DNA from: Pseudomonas sp. J452
Lineage (GTDB): Bacteria > Pseudomonadota > Gammaproteobacteria > Pseudomonadales > Pseudomonadaceae
Assembly: GCF_024666525.1 (NCBI RefSeq)
Contig: NZ_CP088294.1
Location: 1,612,001-1,676,000, forward strand
Reading direction: 5' to 3'
DNA: 64,000 nucleotides
In this document: one piece after another, positions 9,509-18,684 of the stretch
How the letters are laid out: every line of letters starts with the position of its first letter
Numbering within the stretch: position 1 is the first letter of the stretch
Translations under genes and position numbers: made by a program
Notes under the pieces: model-generated
What the model was told of the DNA's origin: nothing
The model's database searches: none
What the model saw: the letters and a program-made list of their open reading frames with translations, nothing else

Positions 9509-10404
9509 TGTCTTTCAGCCAGCATCCAGCGCAATGTGCTATCCAGTGATGGCGTGTCCCAGTCGCCAATCAGTTCGCGCAGGTGCGCGGCGCTCCCCCA
9601 GAGCGATCTGACCTCGTTGGCTCGGACAAAGGCCGGATTGACCCGAACCTCCAGTTGGTGCCCAGAGATGGTGGCGCACATCTCTATGACCTCGCGCAGC
9701 GAATGGCTGCGCTCCGAGCAAATATTCACCGTTGTGCCATTGACGCCGCACTCAAGCAGGCGCCGATAGGCGCTGACCAAGTTGCGTACATCGGTAAAGT
9801 CGCGCGAAACATCGAGGTTGCCGAGCTCGATGAGCGGTGCCTTGCGGCGGAAGTGAGAAACGATCTTTGGCAGCAGGAATTGCTCGGCCTGGCCTACTCC
9901 CGTGTAGTTGAATGGGCGAGCAATGACCAGCGGCAAGCGATCACACCACAGGCGCGCCATGGCCTCCATGGCCATCTTGCTGACGGCATAGTCATTGGCG
10001 GGGGCCAAGGCCGCGCTCTCACTGAGCATGCCGGGTGTGGCGTTGCCATACACATTGGCGCTACTGGCCAGCAGAACCCGCTCAGGCGCTTTACCCATAC
10101 TGGCGATGGCTTCCAGCAGGTTGCGAGTGCCTATCACATTGACCTGGTAGAAGGCATTGGCATCACCGTGCTGGACGAATGCCAGGGCTGCCAGGTGGAC
10201 AACATAGTCGGGTTGCAACTCCCCCAAGCAGGCCTGTAAGGCTTGCCCGTCGGTCAGATCCACTTGGCGGTAGTCCGGCTCCGGGCTGGCCTGCGAGCCG
10301 AGGCCAGTGACCCGGTAACCATGGCGGCGCAGTTCATCGACCATAAAGCGCCCGGTAAAGCCCAGGGCGCCGGTGATCAGGGCATGCTTGAGATGATTGT
10401 CCAT
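9505..10404 (-). CDS. rmd: GDP-6-deoxy-D-mannose reductase
   Basis: Reduces GDP-4-dehydro-6-deoxy-D-mannose, the product of Gmd, to GDP-D-rhamnose. The 299-residue extended SDR has ALITGALGFTGRFMVDELR at the N-terminus, VVHLAALAFVQH, the serine of LLASSANVYGN, the catalytic Tyr-Lys in NDYAVSKMAME, and RPFNYTGVGQAEQFLLPKIVSHF, typical of Rmd. It lies between an acyltransferase fragment (three-base gap) and a WbpY-like gene (four-base overlap). With gmd at 12390 and manC at 23730 it completes a GDP-D-rhamnose pathway. GDP-fucose synthases are related but carry different motifs, so D-rhamnose is the better call. Confidence 0.9.
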   Translation of the reverse strand: MDNHLKHALITGALGFTGRFMVDELRRHGYRVTGLGSQASPEPDYRQVDLTDGQALQACLGELQPDYVVHLAALAFVQHGDANAFYQVNVIGTRNLLEAIASMGKAPERVLLASSANVYGNATPGMLSESAALAPANDYAVSKMAMEAMARLWCDRLPLVIARPFNYTGVGQAEQFLLPKIVSHFRRKAPLIELGNLDVSRDFTDVRNLVSAYRRLLECGVNGTTVNICSERSHSLREVIEMCATISGHQLEVRVNPAFVRANEVRSLWGSAAHLRELIGDWDTPSLDSTLRWMLAERQ

Positions 10405-10407
10405 GAG

Positions 10408-11160
10408 TCACTGTTCCATTAGCGAGGTCGCAGTTGATCGATGATTAAGACCAGCCAGCCATGAGGCAAAGTGACGACCCATTAGTTCTGCCCCTTCAGG
10501 GGTAAGGTGATGCGTATCGTATGTAATGGGGCCGCCGCGACTGCCGACTACTTGGCAGCTTTGTGCTGTGGGGCAGAGCGCAGATAGAGAATTGAAAAAA
10601 AGAACGCCTTTCTGATTGGCAATAATTTCAATCTCTTTATTAATGGCGATAGTTTCGGGGTCGATAAAGCCTGCTGCGGCCTCTTCAATTCCGGCGAATG
10701 ATTTATGTTTTTGGTAAATGCCTGTGCTGCTTGCAAGCATGTGCTTCTGTCCGACGATAACTATCGTGGCTTTAGTTTCCTTCTGTATATGTGCGATAGT
10801 GTCCGGCAAGTACTTGGTCAAGTATTTGCTCCAATATGGGCTGATAATTATGAGATTGCTGCCCTTTAATGCGTTAGGAGAGAATGCAGTGTTTCTTTGT
10901 TTTTCGCACTGCTCTCGGTTTGACTTTGTTTTTATGAAGAGAATGTTCTCGTCATTGTAGAATTTATCCAGATTTTTTGTGGGTACTACCACCGCTCCGC
11001 AAGAATATTGCACGTGATGAACCCGTGGCGGAAAGTTCAGGCTTGGCGCGGTTTCTATTTGCGATATTGCATTTAGCATGTCTGCGGCTTGTGAATCACC
11101 AACTAGATATGTTTTAGAGTCGTTATTTTTTTGGCCTCTAGCTTGCGCCAGAGTGCCCAC
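10408..11160 (-). CDS. SGNH-domain half of a split OafA-type acyltransferase
   Basis: C-terminal part of an O-antigen acyltransferase. It contains the SGNH/GDSL-like hydrolase domain: TYLVGDSQAADMLNAI (nucleophile block), a central GSNLIIISPYWSKYL, and the C-terminal catalytic Asp-His pair in TYDTHHLTPEGAELMGRHFASWL. The only start is a GTG at 11160, without a good ribosome-binding site, lying in a different frame inside the end of the upstream half. Adding one A to the run of seven A (11128-11134 on the complementary strand) would join both halves into one protein of about 660 residues. It may be a genuine break, phase variation or a sequence error. The DNA is visibly AT-richer than neighbouring rmd. 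Confidence 0.7.
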   Translation of the reverse strand: MGTLAQARGQKNNDSKTYLVGDSQAADMLNAISQIETAPSLNFPPRVHHVQYSCGAVVVPTKNLDKFYNDENILFIKTKSNREQCEKQRNTAFSPNALKGSNLIIISPYWSKYLTKYLPDTIAHIQKETKATIVIVGQKHMLASSTGIYQKHKSFAGIEEAAAGFIDPETIAINKEIEIIANQKGVLFFNSLSALCPTAQSCQVVGSRGGPITYDTHHLTPEGAELMGRHFASWLAGLNHRSTATSLMEQ

Positions 11161-12341
11161 ACATAATCCTTGTCGTTGATGTCGTACTGTGCAAGGAACT
11201 TTGTCGCCTCCGAATAGCGCCAGGTCCAGCCTCGATTAGCCCAGGCGTCGGCAGCGGGGAGTGTCAACGCTAAGGCTGCAATAGTGCAGCAAAGTGCAAA
11301 TCCGGTATTTGATGATTCGTTAGTGTTTGGTTTGCTATATCGCAGAGGCTTTTCTATGAGTAGGTATAATAGGGTCGCCAAGATAAATGTGGCGGCAACC
11401 AATACTGCTTGTTGCAGCCCATTGAGGCTGTTGCTCTGGGTGTATTTAAAGAAAACTACTAGAGGCCAATGAACTAAATAAAGTGAGTAACTGAGCAGTC
11501 CTATAGTGGTTGCTGGGCGGGAAGATAGTAGCCTGCCTACAGGGTTGGATGGGCCTGCTTGTATCAGGCAGGCAGTACCAATACAGGGCAGCAGTGCAAG
11601 TAAACCCGGAAATCGCGATGTTTCGTCGAGTGAGAGTACGCTGTAGGCGATTAGTCCGAGTCCAATAAACGCGAGGGTCGAATTTCTGTAGGAATTTGGT
11701 CTGCTAAGGCTCTGAGTCCAATACAGAATTCCGCCTATAGCGAACTCGAAAATTCGCAGTGGCATCCAGTAAAATGCCGAGGATGGCGATTTTGAGAGCG
11801 TGTATTCGCAAAGAATTAGGCTGGCTAGCCCTAGTGCAATAAGGATATACGGAGTCGCTTTTTTTGCATTTCGAATGCAGATGTAAAGAAGAGCTGGCCA
11901 AATTAAATAGAATTGTTCTTCTACGCTGAGCGACCATGTGTGCAGTAAGGGTTTGAGGCTGGCCTCAGTATCGAAGTAGCCTGCCTGATTCCAGAAATAA
12001 ATATTTGAGACGGATGCTAGAGAGTAGACCAGCGATCCGGCTAGCTTTTCTAAGTCTTCAGGCGAGAACAATAATGTTGCGCTAATAAATGTGATGGCTA
12101 GCACGGTGAATAGTGCTGGAAATAGTCTTCGTGTTCTGCGTAGATAGAAGCTCTTAAAGCTAAATTTATTTCGGTTAATATCCTCAAGGACTAGTCGGGT
12201 AATCAAAAAGCCGCTGATCACAAAGAAAATATCAACCCCAACGAAACCTCCTGAAAAGAACGGTATGTCGAAGTGGAAAAATATTACAGAGAGAGCTGCT
12301 ATGGCTCTCAATCCGTCGATTTCTGGGTTGTATTTTTTCAT
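11103..12341 (-). CDS. Acyltransferase 3 membrane domain, frameshifted from its SGNH domain
   Basis: Integral membrane O-acetyl(acyl)transferase of the OafA/acyltransferase-3 family, expected to acetylate the polysaccharide at the inner membrane. It starts MKKYNPEIDGLRAIAALSVIFFHF, the conserved RxxAxxxVxxxH region with catalytic histidine. GGFVGVDIFFVISGFLI and LLHTWSLSVEEQFYLIWP follow, with about ten membrane segments. The frame ends after LEAKKITTLKHI, just past an A7 run; one more A would continue into the SGNH domain. I prefer the ATG at 12341, the usual family start, although a GTG at 12368 has a better ribosome-binding site. AT-rich, probably acquired separately from rmd and gmd. Confidence 0.82.
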   Translation of the reverse strand: MKKYNPEIDGLRAIAALSVIFFHFDIPFFSGGFVGVDIFFVISGFLITRLVLEDINRNKFSFKSFYLRRTRRLFPALFTVLAITFISATLLFSPEDLEKLAGSLVYSLASVSNIYFWNQAGYFDTEASLKPLLHTWSLSVEEQFYLIWPALLYICIRNAKKATPYILIALGLASLILCEYTLSKSPSSAFYWMPLRIFEFAIGGILYWTQSLSRPNSYRNSTLAFIGLGLIAYSVLSLDETSRFPGLLALLPCIGTACLIQAGPSNPVGRLLSSRPATTIGLLSYSLYLVHWPLVVFFKYTQSNSLNGLQQAVLVAATFILATLLYLLIEKPLRYSKPNTNESSNTGFALCCTIAALALTLPAADAWANRGWTWRYSEATKFLAQYDINDKDYVWALWRKLEAKKITTLKHI

Positions 12342-12389
12342 ATGTTCTATTGTGGGGTGTGCGGGCACAGTAACTGTCCCCGCATAAAG

Positions 12390-13493
<1,104 letters not shown>

Positions 13494-13609
13494 TTAGGGT
13501 AACTCCGAACAAGCCAATACCAATCCGGCTGTAGCTTGTTTAATGCGTTTCAGGCCAGCCTCAGCAGGCTGAGTCATCCGGAACCCCGGGCTCAGCCTGG
13601 GGGCTGCGT

Positions 13610-14385
13610 GTTACAGGCGCATTTCCCTGCATCGATCATCAAATGTCGGCGCGCCATCCACAGATTCGACAGAGCGAATAGCATCATAAGCTGTGCGTGC
13701 TTTTGGCCAGTCCATGGAAACGTACCTTGGCATAGCCGAACTGGCGCGTGATCACCCAGAACGGGTGTTCAACCTTGGCGCACACCTGCGCCTTGGCCTT
13801 CTCGATCTTGCGTTTAGCCTTGTACAGAGCTCTTCCGGTATAACCAGCGGCGGCACAGACCGCGTTTCCTTCGCAGTGCAGCAACGGGCTACCTGATTGA
13901 CATCAGACATGTTGGTCGCCGTATCTGTCACGCTATACACCAGGCCAGACTCAGGGGCGGCGCCAATGTGTGCCTTCATGCCGAAATAGTACTGGTTGTC
14001 CTTCTTGGTCTGGTGCATCTCAGGATCATGCTTGCTGCCCGCGTTTTTGGTCGAACCTAGCGCATAAATGAGGATGGTATCGACGATAGTGCCTGGCTCG
14101 ACGACAGCTGGGCGAGCTGGCGCTATACGAGATGAACTCCTATAGCGCCCCTTCCACCGCCCGGGTCGCTGAAAGCAAACCAGTTTTGTAGCAGGTGGAT
14201 ACGCATCATGGTTCCCAGCGGATACGGTGGATCGCCATTCCCGACATTGGGATAGAACGATTCGATCAGGGCCAGTATTTCTACCCACGGAGTCACCTGC
14301 TCCATCTCTGCGAGGAAGCGTTCACTTCGGGCCTGTTTGCGTTTACCAGCGTGCTCAGCATCGGAAAACTCATTTGGGGCATGCG
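13610..14385 (-). pseudogene. Degenerate IS5-family transposase
   Basis: Fragments in shifting frames read as an IS5-group transposase. They are FSDAEHAGKRKQARSE and QVTPWVEILALIESFYP (14300-14375), then IHLLQNWFAFSDP. IVDTILIYALGSTKN and DPEMHQTKKDNQYYFGMKAHIG come near 14000. ALYKAKRKIEKAKAQV, KVEHPFWVITRQFGYAKVRF and LFALSNLWMARRHL follow down to about 13630. At least three disruptions are visible: a missing T near 14367, an extra G and an in-frame stop near 14130-14160, and internal deletions near 14100 and 13860. I could not find convincing terminal inverted repeats, so the ends are approximate. It cannot make active transposase. It sits between gmd and an acyltransferase, marking a past rearrangement of the locus. 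Confidence 0.85.
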
Positions 14386-14411
14386 ACAGGACTAAGGTTC
14401 AGGGGTTGAAT

Positions 14412-16505
14412 TTAGAACGAGCGCTCGACTCTAACGATAACTATTAGGTCGGGCTTCCTTTCTGCTTTGTCAAGCTCTTCAGGCAGGCTGTTAAGCTTTT
14501 GTTCCCAGTGGCCGATATAGCGAACTTCCTTGAAAGTGGCATTGAAGTACGGTTTTAATGGTTGGGTAAAGGAATCCCCTACTATCCAAACATACTTGTT
14601 AGAAAGTGGCTTGTCATTGCTCACAAGTACAGCGAAGCCGAGCGAGGTTTCTTGCTCATTTGGAATATCCTTACTAGTCCATGCAGGCTTCTCTTTCCAA
14701 ATAACATCCCAATTATCCTGAGGGTGGAGTGGGAAGTTTTTCAACTTAGAAATGTCAATCAAGTCTCCGCTATGGGGTGAGCCCTGCTTGAAATCTATAT
14801 TGGGAGTTGGGAGATTAAGTAGCTTGGAAAAGCCCGCATATGTCAAATATGCACCTTTTGCGTTCCAATGTGTATCAGTCATCCAATACAGAATCCCCTC
14901 TGACTTTTTCGATAAAAGCAAATCATTGGTCGGATCGTAAACAATAAGATTGGGGATCTCTTGAAGCTTGCGAAAAAAGAAACTGCTGTACTTGGTAGAT
15001 GACGGAGTGAGCTTGTCAGGTAGGTACTCTGGATAGATGCTTGACTTGTCCGGGCCAATAATCAAAATGGTCTTGATGCCGTGCTTAGCACCAGCATCAG
15101 CAACTTTAGAAAAGCGCTGTCTAACCGCATTGACTTGCGCTTCAGTTGGAGTGATTGATAGCTTAATCTTAGCGACAGTATTTCCATGAGCATTGCCTAG
15201 GAAAAGCCAGTCGTTCTTTCCTCTATACCACGATAGGGAGGAGCCAAAAGCGTGTTCAAAGCCTTTGCGATTAATGGCTGATTTTTCATATCCATGCGTC
15301 TCGGTAAAATCTCTTTTACTGACAAAGATTCCGGTGCTGCCGAGGGCCAGCATTGCGCCACAAAGCGTTAGCAACTTGAGTCTGACTTTACTGTCGCCAA
15401 AGCGAAAGGGTTTTTCAAGGAATTTAACGGTAATCCAAGCAAGCACCACAGAAAGAACTACAGCAGCAATACGTATGTAGGGGCTTGGCACATCAGCTTC
15501 AATAATTTTAGCGAATGACAAGATAGGCCAGTGCCAAAGGTAGAGGGGGAAGCTGATTAAGCCGAACCAAACTGCTAATTTGCTAGATAGTATCTTGCGA
15601 TTAATCCATGTTTTGGGGCCGGCCCAGATAATCAAGGTGGCGCCTAAAATAGGGAGGATAGCCCGCCAGCCAGGAAAGCTTAAATCCTTATTAATGCTCC
15701 AAAAACCATACACTAAAAGTGAGAGGCCAAAAAATGAAATGACGTTAGAGAGAGTATTTCCGTCCGCTTCCACCTCATCCCGATAGCTGGCTTTGGTAAG
15801 CCAACTGCCAACCCTTGGATTGAAGCCAGTAAACGAATCTTTCTTGTAGAGCGCGAACCAAGCCAAAGCACTTCCACTCAGCAGCTCCCAGAATCTAGTT
15901 TGTGGTGAGTAGAAAGTGGCTACGGTGTCCTGCTGGATTCCTTTAAGATTTAGAGCGAATGAAGCCAGGGCAACACCAATAGTGACCATGAGCGTATTGA
16001 ACTTTCCCTTCCAGGCAATCCAGAGAGCGAGAGGCCAGACAATATAAAATTGCTCTTCAATGCCTAAGCTCCACAAGTGCAAGAGGGGTTTGGTCTCTGC
16101 CGAGTTGTCAAAATAGCCGGCCTCACTCCATAAGATAAAGTTAGAAATGAATCCGGCGCCTGCGGCAATGTGCTTGCCTAATTGATTGAGCTCGTCAGGA
16201 ATAAGGACAAGCCAGCCAAATATCAAGCAAGAGAATAAAACCAAAATAAGGGCTGGGAAAATGCGTCGAATACGCCTTGCGTAGAACTCAGAGAAGCTGA
16301 AAGTGCCTCTGTCTAAATTTTCAAAAATTATTGTAGAAATCAGAAAGCCAGAGATAACAAAGAAGATGTCAACGCCGATAAATCCGCCTTTCATCAAATC
16401 CGGAAATGCGTGGTAGGCCACTACAGATAACACGGCAACCGCTCTTAAGCCGTCAATGTCTGGCCGATACTTAGGATGTGAAAGATGCGAAGTCGGTGTC
16501 GTCAT
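14412..16505 (-). CDS. OafA-type acyltransferase with SGNH domain
   Basis: Full-length two-domain O-acyltransferase of 697 residues, an intact counterpart of the split gene at 10408-12341. The N-terminal acyltransferase-3 domain starts YRPDIDGLRAVAVLSVVAYHAF (catalytic His). GGFIGVDIFFVISGFLIST, LLHLWSLGIEEQFYIVWP and multiple membrane helices follow to about residue 380. The periplasmic SGNH domain has TILIIGPDKSSIYPEYLPDK, the MTDTHWNAKGAYLTYAGFSKLL Asp-His motif, and a VWIVGDSFTQPLKPYF nucleophile block. The ATG at 16505 gives the family-typical start; an upstream TTG at 16520 is possible. AT-rich relative to the core genes. Probably O-acetylates the exported glycan. Confidence 0.88.
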   Translation of the reverse strand: MTTPTSHLSHPKYRPDIDGLRAVAVLSVVAYHAFPDLMKGGFIGVDIFFVISGFLISTIIFENLDRGTFSFSEFYARRIRRIFPALILVLFSCLIFGWLVLIPDELNQLGKHIAAGAGFISNFILWSEAGYFDNSAETKPLLHLWSLGIEEQFYIVWPLALWIAWKGKFNTLMVTIGVALASFALNLKGIQQDTVATFYSPQTRFWELLSGSALAWFALYKKDSFTGFNPRVGSWLTKASYRDEVEADGNTLSNVISFFGLSLLVYGFWSINKDLSFPGWRAILPILGATLIIWAGPKTWINRKILSSKLAVWFGLISFPLYLWHWPILSFAKIIEADVPSPYIRIAAVVLSVVLAWITVKFLEKPFRFGDSKVRLKLLTLCGAMLALGSTGIFVSKRDFTETHGYEKSAINRKGFEHAFGSSLSWYRGKNDWLFLGNAHGNTVAKIKLSITPTEAQVNAVRQRFSKVADAGAKHGIKTILIIGPDKSSIYPEYLPDKLTPSSTKYSSFFFRKLQEIPNLIVYDPTNDLLLSKKSEGILYWMTDTHWNAKGAYLTYAGFSKLLNLPTPNIDFKQGSPHSGDLIDISKLKNFPLHPQDNWDVIWKEKPAWTSKDIPNEQETSLGFAVLVSNDKPLSNKYVWIVGDSFTQPLKPYFNATFKEVRYIGHWEQKLNSLPEELDKAERKPDLIVIVRVERSF

Positions 16506-16813
16506 TTCAAGTAGGCTCAATCTCTATGGCTCTTTGCAGCCTTGGTAATGGGAGAATCTTAATGTTATGGGCGGAGAAACTTGCATGCAAAGTCTGATCT
16601 TTCGGTACGCTGCTGCCCTAAATTTTGTATCGATCAAAATCGGCGTCCTAGTGCTGATAGCACTGTTGACGCCCAGGCCTTTGCTTTCAAAGCCCAGCTG
16701 CTACGTCGTTCCTGTGACCAGTAGCATGTAACATGCATGAGCCTGTGCACGCCTATATTGGAAAATTTTCTGAGTTGGTGCTCTCGGCAGGTCACGCTTT
16801 GAAGGTAATTAGG
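16506..16813. other. Intergenic stretch without a recognised gene
   Basis: About 308 bases between the sulfotransferase-like gene and the acyltransferase, both on the minus strand. I see no coding frame of useful length, no strong terminator and no clear promoter hexamers. It may be remnant DNA from a deletion or old insertion, since most other gaps in this locus are under 70 bases. Confidence 0.5.
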
Positions 16814-17515
16814 TCAGATATCCTGCTGATCGAAATTTCTTTCGGCCCACTCTAGCAATTGGAGATCTAAGTGATTCATTTCTTGCAGTATGCTTTTTGT
16901 TTTTTGGCTGATTTGTTTAGGGTGGATTGAGCTATTGACTCTCTGGACAAGCATGGGACGAAATAATCCAAATTTGAAGCACAGCATGTCAATGGACTCA
17001 TCAAGTCTTGAGTTTAGTGCAAAAAAATCTATGTTTCTGAGCGTGCTTATAGCCTTTTGCAGGTGCTTGCTGTCCAGCTTGGTTTCTTCTTCACTGGCGC
17101 CGCTAAGCAATCTGGTTTGTAGATTGCTGAACGGACCGCTAATAACAAAGTCCTCGACTGATATCAGATCTTCGAGGCTAAGTTGATGCGCCGCATGTAT
17201 CCTGGCTATTCCTTTGGGTCGCCACTGGTCATGGTTTGGATCTAGGCTGCGCCAAAAAGAATAGGTAGAGATGCAGCGCTCCACGGGATGGCGCAGAGAT
17301 GTTATTTTCTTGTAACTCTTTGTGTTGGCGGTTTGGCTGATGTTCAAGTGGCCATGTATGAAGTCAAAGCGCTCCAGTTCGGCTTGTGTATAGTTTGTAA
17401 GGTCGGCCGGATTCGTGATGTGCAGGATTCTGTGGGAATTAACAGCATTTTCAATAACGCTACGGAACGCCACACCCCCAGTTTTTGGGATGTGTAGGTA
17501 GAGTAATTTGTCCAT
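16814..17515 (-). CDS. Sulfotransferase-family protein
   Basis: Predicted PAPS-dependent sulfotransferase of 233 residues. The N-terminal YLHIPKTGGVAFRSVIENAV is the 5'-phosphosulfate loop of the Sulfotransfer_2 type. ITSLRHPVERCISTYSFWRS is the 3'-phosphate-binding segment with conserved R, P and S. The middle part carries LSLEDLISVEDFVISGPFSNLQTRLLSG. There is no signal peptide, so it acts in the cytoplasm, probably on lipid-linked glycan before export. It lies three bases after a longer relative (17519-18670) and was probably formed by duplication or co-acquired. The substrate is inferred from locus context only. AT-rich composition fits recent transfer. Confidence 0.75.
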   Translation of the reverse strand: MDKLLYLHIPKTGGVAFRSVIENAVNSHRILHITNPADLTNYTQAELERFDFIHGHLNISQTANTKSYKKITSLRHPVERCISTYSFWRSLDPNHDQWRPKGIARIHAAHQLSLEDLISVEDFVISGPFSNLQTRLLSGASEEETKLDSKHLQKAISTLRNIDFFALNSRLDESIDMLCFKFGLFRPMLVQRVNSSIHPKQISQKTKSILQEMNHLDLQLLEWAERNFDQQDI

Positions 17516-17518
17516 TGT

Positions 17519-18670
17519 TCAGCGAATCGTAATTGCAGAAAAGGCAATTCCAAGAAGCCTGTTGTCCAGTTCGGCAGGCTTGCATGGTGCAATGGATGAT
17601 ATTTCTATGTGCGTGTGTGTTTTATTGGTAATGGCGTGCTCTGGTATCTCGTACGTCAGTACATTTTCAAGCCTCGCCGGACTCTTTAATTTTTCACCAT
17701 TGTAGATGATGCTCATTGAGTCAATGTGGCTGGGTGTGATCGCGTGAAAGATGGTGAGTGATATGGTTTTCTCTCTAGGCGCTATTTTTCCAAAATAGAT
17801 ATTCGCTGTAGCGGATGGGCCAGTGAAGCGCCATTGCACTTCTGAGTTTTCTTCGCGTGTGTGCCAGCCATCGCCTGCCAGGGGTTGGTCGAATGTGTAA
17901 TAAAGTTCGCTTTGTTCGGGAGATTGCTCAAGGTCTTTTATAAATCGCTCACGGAGCATTTCTCGAAAAGCATTTTCGTAAGAAGAAAGCATTTTCTGTC
18001 TCGCGTATTCATAAATCATGTATTCGAACTTGTTTCTGTTTAAGAACTCATTCTTTGTGGCTTGCGCCACGTCGTAGTTGGTGCGCTGGGTTGAGTTTCT
18101 AATAACAGGGTTTTGAGGCGCGCTATTGGTTTTATAAGCAAGAAGCTGGAGGCTTTTCTCCATGTCTTCCACTATTCCTATATAGTGGAATTTGTCGAGA
18201 TTTTGGCAGGCCATTTCATAGCGCTGCTCAAGGCTATGGCTGGCGTTAAATACATCGCCGGATAGAAAGAACAGTTGATTGTTCTGTACTCTTCCGCGAA
18301 TGCCCCTCTCTTGGGAAAGAAGATACTCATCAAGAGATAGTGATTGTATTCTCTTTATGACGTCGGCTTGTTCTGGCGGCAAGCTGGAAAAATCATAGCT
18401 GCCTTTTTTGACGAAAAAATACTCCGATATCGATCTCTCAAAAGGGTCGCGTAGGAACGTGAATACTTTATCCCCTATGCAGGGGCGTCTCTCGATAAAT
18501 GAAATGTCGAAATGGCCGTGAATTAGTTTGGTCGTATTCTGTGCGTCAATATCCAGAATAAACCTGTTCGGATCCTCTACATGCACAACTTCATTCTTGT
18601 GGTGTTTCGCGGAAAGAATTTCTCTGACTGCTACGCCAGCGGTTTTTGGTATATGAAGAAATATCCACAT
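17519..18670 (-). CDS. Sulfotransferase-family protein with extra C-terminal domain
   Basis: A 383-residue protein whose first 230 or so residues have the sulfotransferase fold signature. It starts MWIFLHIPKTAGVAVREILS (5'-phosphosulfate loop), then KVFTFLRDPFERSISEYFFVKKG (3'-phosphate site) and NNQLFFLSGDVFN. From about residue 255 a second module begins: LYYTFDQPLAGDGWH, then VQWRFTGPSATANIYFG and a beta-rich run ending in LLGIAFSAITIR. This looks like a jelly-roll or carbohydrate-binding-like domain that I cannot assign. It precedes the shorter paralogue by three bases and follows the large glycosyltransferase by 14, so all three should be co-transcribed. Confidence 0.75.
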   Translation of the reverse strand: MWIFLHIPKTAGVAVREILSAKHHKNEVVHVEDPNRFILDIDAQNTTKLIHGHFDISFIERRPCIGDKVFTFLRDPFERSISEYFFVKKGSYDFSSLPPEQADVIKRIQSLSLDEYLLSQERGIRGRVQNNQLFFLSGDVFNASHSLEQRYEMACQNLDKFHYIGIVEDMEKSLQLLAYKTNSAPQNPVIRNSTQRTNYDVAQATKNEFLNRNKFEYMIYEYARQKMLSSYENAFREMLRERFIKDLEQSPEQSELYYTFDQPLAGDGWHTREENSEVQWRFTGPSATANIYFGKIAPREKTISLTIFHAITPSHIDSMSIIYNGEKLKSPARLENVLTYEIPEHAITNKTHTHIEISSIAPCKPAELDNRLLGIAFSAITIR

Positions 18671-18684
18671 TGGTAGTCGGCCTA

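Noticed and set aside
10408..11160. SGNH half as an independently evolved gene
   Set aside because: Its GTG start lies inside the preceding gene, lacks a clear ribosome-binding site and the sequence joins perfectly to that gene with one added A, so a frame break is more likely.
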